This document shows, piece after piece, positions 1-10,499 of a stretch of DNA of 64,000 nucleotides. The stretch is from Chinchilla lanigera. Its lineage: Eukaryota > Chordata > Mammalia > Rodentia > Chinchillidae. A program made the position numbers and the translations under genes. Position 1 is the stretch's first letter; each line of letters begins with the position of its first letter. The notes below the pieces were generated by a model that worked only from the letters and a program-made list of their open reading frames with translations, had not been told where the DNA came from and searched no databases. Location of the stretch: positions 4,169,737 through 4,233,736 of the forward strand of contig NW_004955463.1 in NCBI RefSeq assembly GCF_000276665.1, in the 5' to 3' direction.

Positions 1-1225
1 AAAAAAAATAAAAAACCATGAATCCCATTTTAAAAACCCTGTGATATAATACAGGAAAAAAACAGTCATGACTGAGGAACTTATTTTTCAGATAGAAAAT
101 AACTTAATATTTCCCTAAACATGCTCTGCAGATTGCTAATTTTACATGATGAAGGGCCTCCATATGCAAATGAGACCAGGAAATTGCAGTCTAGATCCAC
201 ATAAAAAGGTTCATGAACGTCCTGCAGTGATTTTGAAAAGAGAAACAAAAGCGGAAAGAAATTCTCCAACCTACTATTTTAAGTTGGTGTAATCCAGGTC
301 TGTCACAATTATTTAACATGGAATCTTTCTTTGTAATAACTCTCCTCCAGAGCTGACACTGAGGGAGCAGGCTGTGGAAGTGATGATTTGACAGATCTGT
401 GGGGGTCAGAGGTGGCACGGCTGAGCATGCTGCAGATTCTGTGCTTTGTGTAGGGGGCATGCTTTAAACTCAACAGGACAACCAGACCCTGAGATGGTAT
501 CTCAATCCCAGTGTTTTGTATGAGGTTGGCATGTTAAATAATGTATCAAGGAGTTTTGTTTGTTTGGCATTTTGTTGTGTGGTGCTTGTGATCAATCCCA
601 ATCTGAGGCCTCACACATGCTGGTCAACTGCTCACAGTCCATAGTGTGAAGTTTCAAGTGCTGGGGTTTTGAGCTGGACCCTGACTGTAGGGCACTGACA
701 CAAGCCACTGAAACTGAAAAGGAAACGACTTACAGTATTCATGGTACCTCACAAAGGCATTCTCTCAGTTCTGAAGGTTGAGTCTTTTGTAGGATATGTG
801 GGATTTTCTTGGTGGATTTCTCACAAATACAACAATGGCTCTGCTGTCTCATGCAGCCTGGCATCTGTTACAAGGCCCAAGAGACAAACTTTCTCTTCAC
901 AACAAATCTGGGCTGAACAATAATACTGAGTAACTAGGATGTGGAAGGCAGAATCCCTTTGTGGAGAATCAAAGCTGAATGAGCTCTTCTGAATACTGTT
1001 AAATTGCAACAAATACTGGCAAATCTCATGAGTCCACTCTAGAGAAAAATGTAATAGGAACTTAACTTTAAAAGGAATTTCTAAACTGTTGTTAACCAGC
1101 TGCCAGAGGCAGTTAGGCTTAAATCAAAGTGGACAGAGAGTTCGTACTGACTTACAGCCAGGTTCTGAATGATACTTCAGCCTTAAGATGGAAACTGAAA
1201 TTGCTATTGCACCTCTTTTTCAAAA
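1..1225. other. anonymous sequence, nothing recognised
   Basis: No repeat family, exon-like conserved frame or RNA is recognisable. The short open frames (60-89 codons) lie on both strands, overlap one another and have no domain, so they are judged to be chance. A diverged old repeat cannot be excluded by eye. Confidence 0.5.
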
Positions 1226-1660
1226 TACCATGTAATATTTGGTTGTCAACTTGAGTAAGTAATTCCCAACTAGATCAGCTCAACTTAGCGCTGGGTGTGG
1301 AAGACTCACACGAGGGAGGACTATCACCAGAGTGGTATAAAAGGGGAAGAAAGAGGAAAAGCTCGCTTCTTTTTCTTCAGAGGAGCTCCAGTCTTTGCTT
1401 TTACCTTGGACTTCGTCTCCTGACTTCCAGCTCAGATTCTTCAACCTCCTGATACGGGTTCATGTAGGACATTGCAATGACCTCCAGACCTTCGACAGGC
1501 TCCTTCTTATCCCCCTGTCTGAAGACAGACCTTTTGCACTTTTCCACACTTGCTCTGTAGGGGAACATTGTAAGCCGATTTTGTAAATTCTTATGTATTT
1601 GCAGATCTTGTATTAAATCTGCACTGACTGACACATTCCATATGAAACAACACAGTATAT
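1226..1660 (+). repeat. LTR-like segment with TATA box (possibly MaLR-related)
   Basis: The stretch opens with a TTGTCAACTTGA-like motif typical of MLT1A-type LTRs. It has a TATA-like box (TATAAA at about 1336) followed by a pyrimidine-rich stretch, and a polyadenylation-like TATTAAA near 1610. This order (U3, TATA, R, polyA signal) is what a solo LTR looks like. No flanking target duplication was found, so family and ends are tentative. The 63- and 77-codon frames inside it have no protein features and are not called. Confidence 0.4.
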
Positions 1661-3150
1661 TACATCTGCTAGTATTTAATCTTTAATCTGTGAATCATGG
1701 AACATGTTAACATTCCAGAGAGTATTCCATAATTAAAGCCAATCTGGAATTGAATCTTCATACACTGAACACTAGTAAAAGCCAATACATAAATGGGGTA
1801 GATAAAGGAGATTGACTGAACCAGAGATTACTGTGGGAGGAGACCCATCTACAGGAAGTTCCATTCACATTGGCAACCCTTGGAGGATAAGGAGGGATTC
1901 CTTACAGACCTCCCTCACTGTGGGTTCATTGTGCTAGAGTCTACATGGAAACACTAACACCCAGCTGATGAGAGCAGACTGGCGATTATAAGAGCAGCCT
2001 TGTGCCCTGGAAATTGGAGGGCCTGGTGCCTATGAGACAGCAACATCCCTACCTGCAGGGTGGTGTTGGCGGGCGGGGGGGGGCGTAAGTGTGGTAGTAA
2101 CTGGGCTCCCAGAATGCCACAGTGCAGTGAGGGCATGTGACAGGTGGTAGCATCAAGGGGTGGAGATTAGGAGGCTTGAGGATGAGACCCACCAAAGCTC
2201 ATTCTGGGAACTCAAAAGAGGAACACTTAATAATCCCTAGAAAGTGCAGTGAAGTTTTGGGGAATGGCTAATATTTGCTTCTACACAGGAAGTGTAGGTC
2301 TGCGTTACAGTGGCAGGCTGAACAGATCCACTAGGAAATGAAATACTACATAACAATATAGTGTAAGCTGTGGTGGTTGCATTGGTTATTGTTTGTGCTT
2401 ATTCAACCCTCCACTTTTCCTATGACAAAAGTCTTCTCCCTCTGAAAGAGTGGGCATTCGAGCCAAGCATGGCCAATCAGTGTGTGATACCCACAGATCA
2501 CTGTGACTGGTACGAATCTGAGTTCATCACCAAGAGCCAGTGGGTGAGAACATCTCCTTGAATTTGAGTCTGATTCAAATAAATAGTGTGAAAGTTGTCA
2601 GAATAAAAATAGAGTAAATTATGTCAAATCCTTAAAAAAAATAGAGCCAGGAGGTCACGAAAGAGGGAATATCACGGATGTGTCTGGTGTGTCTGATAAT
2701 AAGAACTATCACAAGATATTCTGTGAGAACCACCAACACGCACAAAGGTCATTGCAACCTCACACACAAGTACTTCGGCAAGGACATCTCAGCAGTTGCC
2801 TGTTCAAACTTGTACTGATGCCACTCTTGTTATTGATTCTTGTGGCCAAGTATAATTACTTCAAACAATTTATGTAACTCTCCTCATTTTACCTTTAAAA
2901 CCCTTTGCCTCTCTGAACATGCACAAAACTTATTCTAACACGTGTATCTCCATTTCAATGTTCATTCCCAATGAATTCACTATTCTTGGAGAATCTCTCT
3001 CTCCGTTTGTTATTTTAGGTGCACAACAGTAACAAAGAATTTATAATATAATGAGAAAATTCAAATAGTGACTGCATACATAATGGAATTAGGAAATTTC
3101 AATGAATATTTTAGATATGCTGATAGCATCATTTTTTCCTTTAGATGCAC
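1661..3150. other. anonymous sequence with one G-rich run
   Basis: No confident repeat or gene. A G/C-rich run at about 2068-2085 (alternating GGC and a run of nine G) stands out from the AT-rich surroundings and could form a G-quadruplex. Open frames at 2370-2561 and 2680-2877 show no domain or splice-compatible structure. Confidence 0.45.
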
Positions 3151-3156
3151 ATACTG

Positions 3157-3187
<31 letters not shown>
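3157..3187. repeat. (AT)n microsatellite
   Basis: About 15 uninterrupted AT/TA dinucleotides. Confidence 0.95.
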
Positions 3188-3234
3188 GTGATATAATATT
3201 TGAATCAAAATAAAAGTAATTCAAAGGGTGAAGG

Positions 3235-3610
3235 TAGATGTATTATTTAGCATTTCCTCACTATAACAAATACCTGAGATGGTCAACTTACAAAGAGAAA
3301 AGGTTTGTACTGGCTCAGAGTTTTGGGGTTCCCGGGATCATGTGAACTCAGTGATTTGGGTCTCTAGAAGAGGAGCCAAGTGGCAGTAGTGGAGACCAGG
3401 TTGCATGTTGGAACAAAACCACTCATCTCATGCAAAGAAATAGAGAGTGAGGAGAGGCCTGGGGTTGCACAATCCCCCCAGTGACCTAAAAACCTCCCAC
3501 TAGCACCCCCCAAAATACTTGTTACAGGTTGCACCAACTCTGGGGAGTGAGCTTTTAACACAAAGACATTTGTAAGATTGTCCATGTTGAAGCAGGATAT
3601 GGATGTGTAA
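3235..3610 (-). repeat. MaLR-type LTR, antisense
   Basis: It reads like the antisense of a MaLR (ERVL-MaLR) LTR: a CACTATAACAAATACCTGAG-like opening, then AAAGGTTTGTACTGGCTCAGAG, then a terminal part rich in CCTCCCACTAG and a CAACTCTGGGGAG-like motif. The same family recurs at 20066, 47705 and 62185 (all antisense) and as the 3' LTR at 28534 (sense). No target duplication was identified. Confidence 0.6.
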
Positions 3611-4139
3611 AGAGATGTTATATAATTTTCTCTACTTTTGTGAATGTTTCATTTTTTAAAATAATCATAAAAGACAAAGAAGCAGAACTCATTGAGATTT
3701 TATCCACCGAAGCTGGAGGAAAGAACTTTTTTTCCTCTGAACTACTGCACTCAGATTTTCCAACAGCCATCCTCGCCATTGACAGGCCTCATTGTCACTG
3801 GAGAAAGCCCAGCTAGCTGTCCTAAGTGGGAGTGACCTTCAGGGAGCCGCAGAGACTGTGACTGGATGGAGACTGAGTGGACGGTGCTGACTTTCACAGT
3901 GGTGTGGCAGAATTTTATTTCTGTACTGATAGAATATAGGACCACACAGGATCCCTCTACATAAAATGTCCATTTGCTTATGTAACGAAATGTCTGTGTG
4001 TCTATTGATATGTTTTCATTCTTTTATCTTTAAAATAAAAAAAGAAGTGTATAGTATCGTTGCACAGAAAACAAATACTGCAGGTCACACACATATGTAT
4101 ATATTGCATTTAAATATATTTTGTCCATTTGAATACAAA
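3611..4139. other. anonymous sequence
   Basis: Nothing recognisable. It contains a short antisense frame (3751-3945) with no domain. Confidence 0.4.
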
Positions 4140-4720
4140 CAATACATTTAAATCTTCAGCCCATCTGGACTGTTTTTAGAACAAGGTGAGAAGTATATAA
4201 TTTTCTTCCACAAATAATTATCCCAGTACCATGCATAGAATAGCTCACAATTTTCCTATCAATTTGGTACATTACATTAATCAAATCCCAGCTACTTGAG
4301 TCTGTACACTTATTATACTGTTTTGACCTGTTTATTTGAGCATATACGTCACAGTGCATTAATTATGTAGATATTTTATGGTGCAAAATCTTAAAATTCA
4401 GGTACAGAAGTTATTCCCCAGTATTTTAAATGACTTTGTACTCCTTTACTCTTTCAGATAAATTTTAAAGTAATCATACTTTAAAGTTTTTACAAATTGA
4501 GTTTTAAATTATAGTTGCATTATATTCTAATATGAATGCAACGGAATTTTAAGAACCCTGAAAATGTGAATATACTTTCTGAAATTTACATAATTTAAAC
4601 ATCCTAAAAGGCTTGTTTAGAAAATATATACTTCTTTTATTCTTTTTAGAAAGATTAGCATGATCTTTTAAAATTCTGAGTTTTTTATTTCATGTTTCTA
4701 TTAGATTTATGCTTTTACAA
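4140..4720 (-). mobile_element. old L1 (L1M) ORF2 fragment, antisense
   Basis: The plus strand carries the antisense of the L1 ORF2 3' half: a CAGCCCATCTGGACTG-like segment, then CAAATAATTATCCCAGTACCATG, then AATTTTCCTATCAATTTGG. This order is characteristic of antisense L1. It is heavily diverged, with many frame breaks, and so is an old fossil. Confidence 0.55.
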
Positions 4721-4787
4721 AATATTTCTTTATTTCCATTACTGTAAGCAATGCAGAATCTGGTAAGATAGGTTCTTCCAATATAAC

Positions 4788-4811
4788 TTTATTTATTTAT
4801 TTATTTATTTG
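4788..4811. repeat. (TTTA)n short tandem repeat
   Basis: About six TTTA units in a row. Confidence 0.9.
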
Positions 4812-4863
4812 TTCCATTTGAATTAATGCCCTATTGCAAAGAAATGCCCATGTTTGGAAATTG

Positions 4864-4883
4864 GGCTCCCCCTGCTGGTCAAT
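4864..4883 (-). promoter_or_regulatory. CTCF-like motif
   Basis: The minus strand reads TTGACCAGCAGGGGGAGCC. This matches the core of the CTCF consensus (CCASYAGRKGGCRS) at nearly all informative positions. Occupancy cannot be judged from sequence. It shares the TTGACCAGCAGGGGG core with the motif at 9353, in the opposite orientation. Confidence 0.45.
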
Positions 4884-5369
4884 TTGGTAGCTCTCCTACA
4901 TCATACTCCCAGAGCCTTAAGCATGCAATTCTGTTTTATACCATCTTGGACCTAAGAGATTACAGTATTTTTTAACTTTTATCTAGACTGTTGGTGCAGA
5001 CAAGATTTATTGATCTGAAATTTAGAAAGACATATAATTATTTCTAAAGTGTAAAATCCAGGAACTAAGAAAGAGGAGAGATGCATATAGTTGGAAGGCG
5101 TTGATAGTTATGCTGGTCAGTGCTGGACAGCCAGTTAGCTCTCTGCGAGGCACTGGCTTGTAGCTGTTTTGTGGCGTGAATATTTCCACTATGGCTCGTT
5201 GAAAGCTGTTCAAAGTGAAGTCACTGAGTGTGGAGTTGGGAAGATACTTAAAATAGGCTTCCATAAGCCAGCTCTGGGATACCATTTGATGAAAGAGATG
5301 GGAAGTCTTGAGCTGGATTTTATCTTCTGTGCAGGCTAGGTGAAAGATGATAATAGATAGTAGGGAATC

Positions 5370-5500
5370 AAATGCTTCAAAGTTAGAGTGATCCAAATTT
5401 AAATCCAGCTCTACTACTTTCTAGCTTTGAGTAGTGTGTTCTTTCAATCTAAATGTCCTTGTCTCTAAAATGAGATGATACCTACTTTGAAATTTTTTAA
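5370..5500 (+). repeat. MIR SINE fragment
   Basis: The order of blocks is typical of MIR: an AAATCCAGCTCTACTACTTTC-like core, a CTAGCTTTGAG block, then TCTCTAAAATGAGATGATACC. It is an ancient mammalian-wide SINE, diverged and without a clear target duplication. Confidence 0.65.
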
Positions 5501-5511
5501 AAAGTAAATTT

Positions 5512-5700
5512 TAGCTGGGGATGGAGGCACATGCCCATAATTTCAGCACGCAGGGTGGCTGAGGCAAAAAGATCAAAAGTTCAAGACCAGGCAGGGAAAC
5601 TTAGTTATGTAGTAAGATGCTGTCTCAAAATAAGAAAATGTGGACTGCAGAAGTAGCTCAGTGGAAAGATGCTCAAAGCCTAATACTGGGGAAAAACTTA
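5512..5700 (+). repeat. composite B1-dID SINE
   Basis: The left part is B1 (GCTGGGGATGGAGGCACATG, then a GGCTGAGGC block, then GATGCTGTCTC). It is followed by an A-rich linker and a second, tRNA-like part with GTAGCTCAGTGGAAAG (A box) and CTAATACTGGGG. This dimeric structure is the B1-dID arrangement known from several non-murid rodents. Both halves are diverged, so it is an older insertion. Confidence 0.7.
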
Positions 5701-6429
5701 AATAACATGGTGCACATACATCAACTCAGCAGAATATATAGTAATAAGTAAATTGCCCAAATACACATAGAAGAGGAAGGATTGTCCTGAACATGAAAGC
5801 CAGGTGCAAGAATGCTCACCATGTGCTGGAAATAGGGCTCTTACACTGGACACACATGTCCTCCAGACTCAGAGAGTTGATATTGAGGAAGAGTGGTCTG
5901 CTTAGGTGACTTTGAGGAAATCACTCTGGTCACAATGAGAGCCATACATTGGAGGATTATGGAATGCTAATGTCAGATAAATATTGCATGTTGATGTTGC
6001 TTTCTATGTAAGAAGTGAAGGCGAATAATTGTCTAATAATAAAAAGCACTCTGTGTGCATCTTCATATGTAACAGTTTAAATGTTTCAGGTATGTATTCT
6101 TTAAGAAATAAATTCAGTAAATCCAAATAATAGTTTTCACAATCTTCATTAATTTTACAGGAGTTTACTCATGTCAATATATATGCATTTGTACTTCAAC
6201 TGTCTGGTGCACATTAAGTTCAGAGTTAAGTAGAGTGTTTGCCAATGTTTGAAGATAAAAATGACTTTCTTGAACTACAATATTTGCTACTTGGGTGTTG
6301 TGGTAAATTATAAGATTGACAGATCATGCATCAGTGATCAACACAGTTCAAGGATACCAGAGAGGATGTTGAAAGGGACATGCTATGATTTAGCTTTCCA
6401 AAATCTAAGTCCAAGCTTAGATCCAAAAG
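5701..6429. other. anonymous sequence
   Basis: No repeat or gene was recognised. The frame beginning at 6249 runs into the L1 3' end below and has no independent support. Confidence 0.4.
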
Positions 6430-6775
6430 ATAGATTTCTGGAAAATAGTAGAGTCAAATGGCTGCAGCTTGAGACCATAATACTAAGTGAAATTAAACCT
6501 GACACAAAAGTTTAAATATTGCATGGCTTCCCTTACATGATAACCCAAAGTATAAATAAATTAAAAAGCAAAATAAAAGAGAGATAGTAAGGAGACAGAT
6601 CTTTTTCAAAAGGGAAGGGAATCCAGATGAAAGAAGAGGGGAGGGAAAGGACAGAAAGGATTTGGAAATAAGAGTTAAGACGTGTTACATATATGCATGG
6701 ACTCCCAATAATGGATGCAATCATCATGTACTACAAAAATGTACTAATAAGAATAAATTTTTTAAAAAGCTGAAT
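6430..6775 (+). mobile_element. L1 3' end, sense
   Basis: An AGCTTGAGACCATAATACTAAGTGAAATTA-like stretch (interrupted here for length) matches the typical L1 ORF2/3'UTR junction. It is followed by CATGGCTTCCCTTACATG, a purine-rich 3'UTR and a terminal AATAAATTTTTTAAAAAG. It resembles the L1 3' end at about 46380-46515. It is 5'-truncated, as most L1 insertions are. Confidence 0.7.
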
Positions 6776-6879
6776 TCTTGTGTATTCCTATTTTAAATGA
6801 ATAGTATTTAGAAAGTTCCAGTGTGCAGAATATAGCAACATTAGAAAGATGTAATAGACTTTTTAAAAATCACTGGAGG

Positions 6880-6995
6880 GCCGGGGATATAGCTCAGCGG
6901 CACAAGGATCTGCCTGGCAAGTGCAAGGTCCTGAGTTCGATTCCTGGTACCAAAAAAATAAAAATAAAAATAAATCAAAAATAAAAAAATAAGAA
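6880..6995 (+). repeat. ID SINE
   Basis: A tRNA-derived SINE: ATAGCTCAGCGGCA (RNA polymerase III A box) and GAGTTCGATTCC (B box), ending GGTACC followed by an AAAAATA-rich tail. It is more diverged than the copy at 20191. No protein is encoded. Confidence 0.85.
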
Positions 6996-7319
6996 TAATT
7001 GGACCTCCACACACACACATGTGCTGCTCCCCCAACACACACTGATTCCAAGCAGCAGCAAGGTGGACACTTCTTGCATCAGTCATGTTTGATTCACTAA
7101 GACATTAGAGCAAGAACAGCTCCCTGTAATCACCTACAAATATCCTAGACATGATGCTATAAAAAGGCTTTGAAGAATGTTCATAATCATTTTCTCTATG
7201 ACTTGGATGATCATGGAGTTCCACTTATTCCAAACAGAAAAGAAGCAAGATATTAAGGTCCTGCATATATGCACATATATGCACAACCATACACATACAT
7301 TTTTTATTAATATGTAACT

Positions 7320-7560
7320 CAAATAGTTTCAAATTACCTATTTTAAACTGTACCACTCATCAACATAATGCATTAACAGTGTTGTGCAAGCAGCACCTCC
7401 ATCTAGTTCCCAAATATTCTAATCACTGTTTTCTGCTTCTATGGATTTACCAATTCTCAATATTTAACATACATGAAATCATATAATATGTAATCTCTTC
7501 TATCAATCTCCTTTCACTTAGCATAAAATTATCAAAGGTTCCACACATATGCTTTAAAAA
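7320..7560 (-). mobile_element. old L1 (L1M) fragment, antisense
   Basis: It matches the familiar antisense L1M series: GTTGTGCAAGCAGCACCTCC, a TTTCTGCTTCTATGGATTTACC block, an ACATGAAATCATATAATATG block, then TTTCACTTAGCATAAAATTATC. Diverged, without open frames. Confidence 0.65.
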
Positions 7561-7883
7561 AATAAAGTACAAACACAGATTGTCTCATTTTGCTGAAATG
7601 GCCATGAGCTCTGAAGAAAGTATTCGTGTTGGGTCTACAGCCAAATGTCAGATATGGTGTTTTCAGACATAAACACACATTTCTGGGAAGAAAGTTTTGA
7701 AAGCTCTCAATGGGTTTCTGACTGCCATTTCATTGTCTGGCCTCTCTAGAATTTTATCAAGCAGCCTCGCTTAACTCAGATATATGTCTGATCTTCTATA
7801 AGTTTAACTTTTCGACAACATTAAACTCACAAGACTGGTAACTGTGTTTTGGGAGCCAGGAGTGGGATTCCCAGATTCTTTTC
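7561..7883. other. anonymous sequence
   Basis: Nothing recognisable. Confidence 0.4.
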
Positions 7884-7951
7884 CTAGATCACTTGAATCA
7901 CTAGATTATTAATGTTTCTAGATCACTGGAATCACTAGATTATTAATGTTT
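7884..7951. repeat. 34-bp tandem duplication
   Basis: Two adjacent copies of a 34-bp unit beginning CTAGATCACT, differing at one position (CTTGAATC versus CTGGAATC). Confidence 0.95.
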
Positions 7952-8023
7952 ACTTCTGAATCCAAAGCCAGTTTCAAAAACCAAATATAATATGGCCATG
8001 TAAAAAGACACTTCTAATTTATT

Positions 8024-8130
8024 CCAGTAAAAAACATGAAACATTAGCATTTCCCCCTAGTCACTGTTCAAAAAGAATGTCTTCAAGACACTGTACAGGT
8101 TTTACAGAACAACTCAGAACAGGGTATATT
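8024..8130 (+). repeat. outer direct repeat A, left copy
   Basis: About 107 bp beginning CCAGTAAAAAACATGAAACA and ending near GGGTATATTTT. It is repeated in the same orientation at 9856-9971 with small indels. See the paired inverted repeat B, which lies inside it. Confidence 0.85.
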
Positions 8131-8655
8131 TTTTATATTTGTCTTTCAGTAAACATCACTATCTTTTTGGAGGAGACTGAGGGATCTTTACAGTACTGTG
8201 TAAACCCTAATAAATTTTCTTTAAATACCAGCTGCTACTGTTTTCTGATATCTTCATTAAAGGTACCAAAAATGTTATACTTTTTCCTCCTAAAGGATGA
8301 TGGAATGAAGCATAGGAGGAAGGCTGCTTAGACTATCTCTCACTTCCAGGCTTCCCTTAGAATGTCTCATCCAGGAAGTTAGATCTCAGGAGCATGCACA
8401 TAGGCTCCCTTAGCTCTCAGGAGAATCCGCACAAGAGGTTCTTGGGACCAGTACCTGGTGGGGAGGGGGCAGCATTAGATGTCAGGAGCATGCGCACAAG
8501 GTTCCATTGCAGGCATTAATTAGAAGCGGTTCTGCCAAATGCCTACAGATCCCGCAAGAGGCAAGTGTAGCAGTGTATTTTGTAAGAAGGAAGATTTCAA
8601 AAGATAAAGGAAGCCTCTTGAAAGAAAAAGGAAGTGTGTGTTTGTATGTTGTTCT
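8131..8655. other. spacer between repeats A and B
   Basis: It contains two related short segments, each with TCAGGAGCATGC (about 8387 and 8481), suggesting a further internal duplication. No family was recognised. Confidence 0.5.
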
Positions 8656-8804
8656 TGTTAATTTTAATTGGATACTGAGCTTGATGGGTTTTCAAAAGGC
8701 CTGGGACATTTTGCCTTGGGACTTAAGCTTGCTCTTTTTGTGGTTTATGGGGAAATACTGTTTGTGTAGAAACTGAGGGTAGAGGACTTCAGACAAAATG
8801 AAGT
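8656..8804 (+). repeat. inner inverted repeat B, left arm
   Basis: About 149 bp containing TTTTAATTGGATACTGAGC and TGGTTTATGGGGAAATACTG. Its reverse complement lies at 9694-9841 with only about a dozen visible differences (roughly 90% identity by eye). Confidence 0.9.
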
Positions 8805-9693
8805 TTCTACAAAGTCTGTCTGTCTTGTTCCCTCTCCTCCCCCTACTTCAGACCCAGGAATGTCACGGGGAATTTCTATAGAGAAAAAGGTGTTTTGGAT
8901 TTGATTATATTAGAAACTGAGGCTGTGGCTTTAAACGTTTTTTAGAACCATGTTTAAATTTTGCGGGAGATTTTCCTTGTTTTTACTCTTTGCATCGGAG
9001 ATTGGTTTTTGTCTGCTACTTTAACATTAGAAACTGTGGAGGAGTTTAAAACACTATCACATATTGGAAAACATTTTTTAAAAAAATCCCTTAAAACTTA
9101 CAGCCTGACTTCAGGCTGCATATTTTTGTTTTACTGTAAAGCAGAGGCATTTAATTGCGTGTTGGATATTTATGTCACATGGTATTTCAGGGAGGGTAAT
9201 GGTTAAATTAATCCATTATCTGTTTTATTCAAGACATATTCCCCACGCTCCTGTTCTGTGCCAGGCATCCCTAGGCCTGAGATGCAACAGTACACAGAAC
9301 AAAGTCCCTCTCCTGAAGTTTCAGCGACTCAAGTCAGGGCTGGACAGCTGTTGACCAGCAGGGGGCGGGATGGGTGTCTGGGCAGTAGATTTGGAAGATG
9401 AAAGTCACGTGAGTGAGTTGGGTTTGGGGCCAGCTGTTGGGTTTAGAGAAATGGCCTCTGTTCCTGAGAAGTGGGCTAAAAAACGGGAACAGGAAGGTCG
9501 GGGGAAGAGGGAGGCTGGATTTCAGTAATGTACGCCTGGGATTTCTGCTGTATGCCTTGCAGTAGATGAGAGGATAGGAGGCACCACTGTTTTTCAGGTA
9601 GTAAGTCTTCTGTCTTTGAAGTACTATGCGGACTAGACAACCTGAGAAGGGTCCCACTAATACATGTAGAGATGCTACTACCCACTAAAGTAT
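8805..9693. other. loop between the inverted repeats
   Basis: About 890 bp. The part at 9230-9340 (TGTGCCAGGCATCCCTAGG followed by ACACAGAACAAAGTCCCT) resembles an ancient mammalian repeat of the L2/MIR era. The rest is anonymous. Frames at 8961-9206 and 9334-9657 have no recognisable domain. Confidence 0.5.
9353..9371 (+). promoter_or_regulatory. strong CTCF-like motif
   Basis: GACCAGCAGGGGGCGGGAT matches the CTCF core consensus at essentially every informative base, including a rare CpG in the GGGGGCG part. It sits in the loop of the inverted repeat. Binding is inferred from the motif only. Confidence 0.55.
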
Positions 9694-9841
9694 ACTTCAT
9701 TTTGTCTGAAATCCTCTAACCTCAATTCCTACACAAACAGTATTTCCCCATAAACCACAAAAAGAGCAAGCTAAAGTCCCAAGGCAAAATGTCCCACACT
9801 TTTTGAAAACCCATCAAGCTCAATATCCAATTAAAACTAAC
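9694..9841 (-). repeat. inner inverted repeat B, right arm
   Basis: Reverse complement of 8656-8804. It contains CAGTATTTCCCCATAAACCA. It is followed after about 14 bp by the right copy of repeat A. Confidence 0.9.
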
Positions 9842-9855
9842 CCTTTTAACTTATG

Positions 9856-9969
9856 CCAGTAAAAAACATGAAACATTACCTAGCATTTTCCCCTAGTCAG
9901 TGTTTAAAAAGAATGTCTTCAAGACAACTGTGTAGTATTTAGAGAACAGCTTCAGAGCAGGGTACATTT

Positions 9970-9971
<2 letters not shown>
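9856..9971 (+). repeat. outer direct repeat A, right copy
   Basis: Same sense as 8024-8130, sharing CCAGTAAAAAACATGAAACA and AAGAATGTCTTCAAGACA. It has a small insertion (CCTA) after the first block and other minor differences. It abuts the (CA)n tract. Confidence 0.85.

Positions 9972-10017
<46 letters not shown>
9972..10017. repeat. (CA)n microsatellite
   Basis: About 23 uninterrupted AC dinucleotides, likely polymorphic. Confidence 0.97.
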
Positions 10018-10020
<3 letters not shown>

Positions 10021-10326
10021 TGGATGAAACTCAGAATGACAGACTTCTCCAGAGCAGCAGTGGAGGGAGAGGACAAAGGGTGATATGCCTATCTCAATTC
10101 TCTTACTCAATCTAGAGGTCAAAATTGAAAAAATAAATAAATAAACAAAGAATTACTAGTCACAGACTTTCCTAGGAAGAATCATTTAGTGCGACCCTTC
10201 AGAAAGAAGAATATTAAACATAAAAAAGAGAAGGAAGCAGGAATCAAGACTGATCATAAAAGTTATAAACATGTCAATCCAAATAAGTGTTAATTGTATA
10301 ACATAATAATAATAATGATTAATTTG

Positions 10327-10482
10327 GGGGGATCTTTTTGAGACAGGGTCTTGCTATACAGTTCAGGCTGGCCTTGAGCTCATTTTATAGCCCAGGCTGT
10401 TCTTAAACTTGCAACAATCCTCCTGTCTCAGCCTCCCGAATGTTGGGATTACAAGCAGGTGCCACCATGCCTGGCTAATAAT
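10327..10482 (-). repeat. B1 SINE, antisense
   Basis: The antisense of B1: TTTGAGACAGGGTCTTGC, then a CAGGCTGG / CCAGGCTG pair reflecting the internal 29-bp duplication of rodent B1, then CCTGTCTCAGCCTCCCGAA and GTGCCACCATGCCTGGCT. The internal duplication places it with quasi-dimeric rodent B1. Confidence 0.85.
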
Positions 10483-10499
10483 GGTTAATTTACAATCAC

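Noticed and set aside
1336..1341. TATA box of a cellular gene promoter
   Set aside because: It sits in an LTR-like segment and no downstream exon or conserved frame follows.
6880..6995. Functional tRNA gene
   Set aside because: The A and B boxes are those of an ID SINE. The acceptor stem does not pair and an A-rich tail follows.
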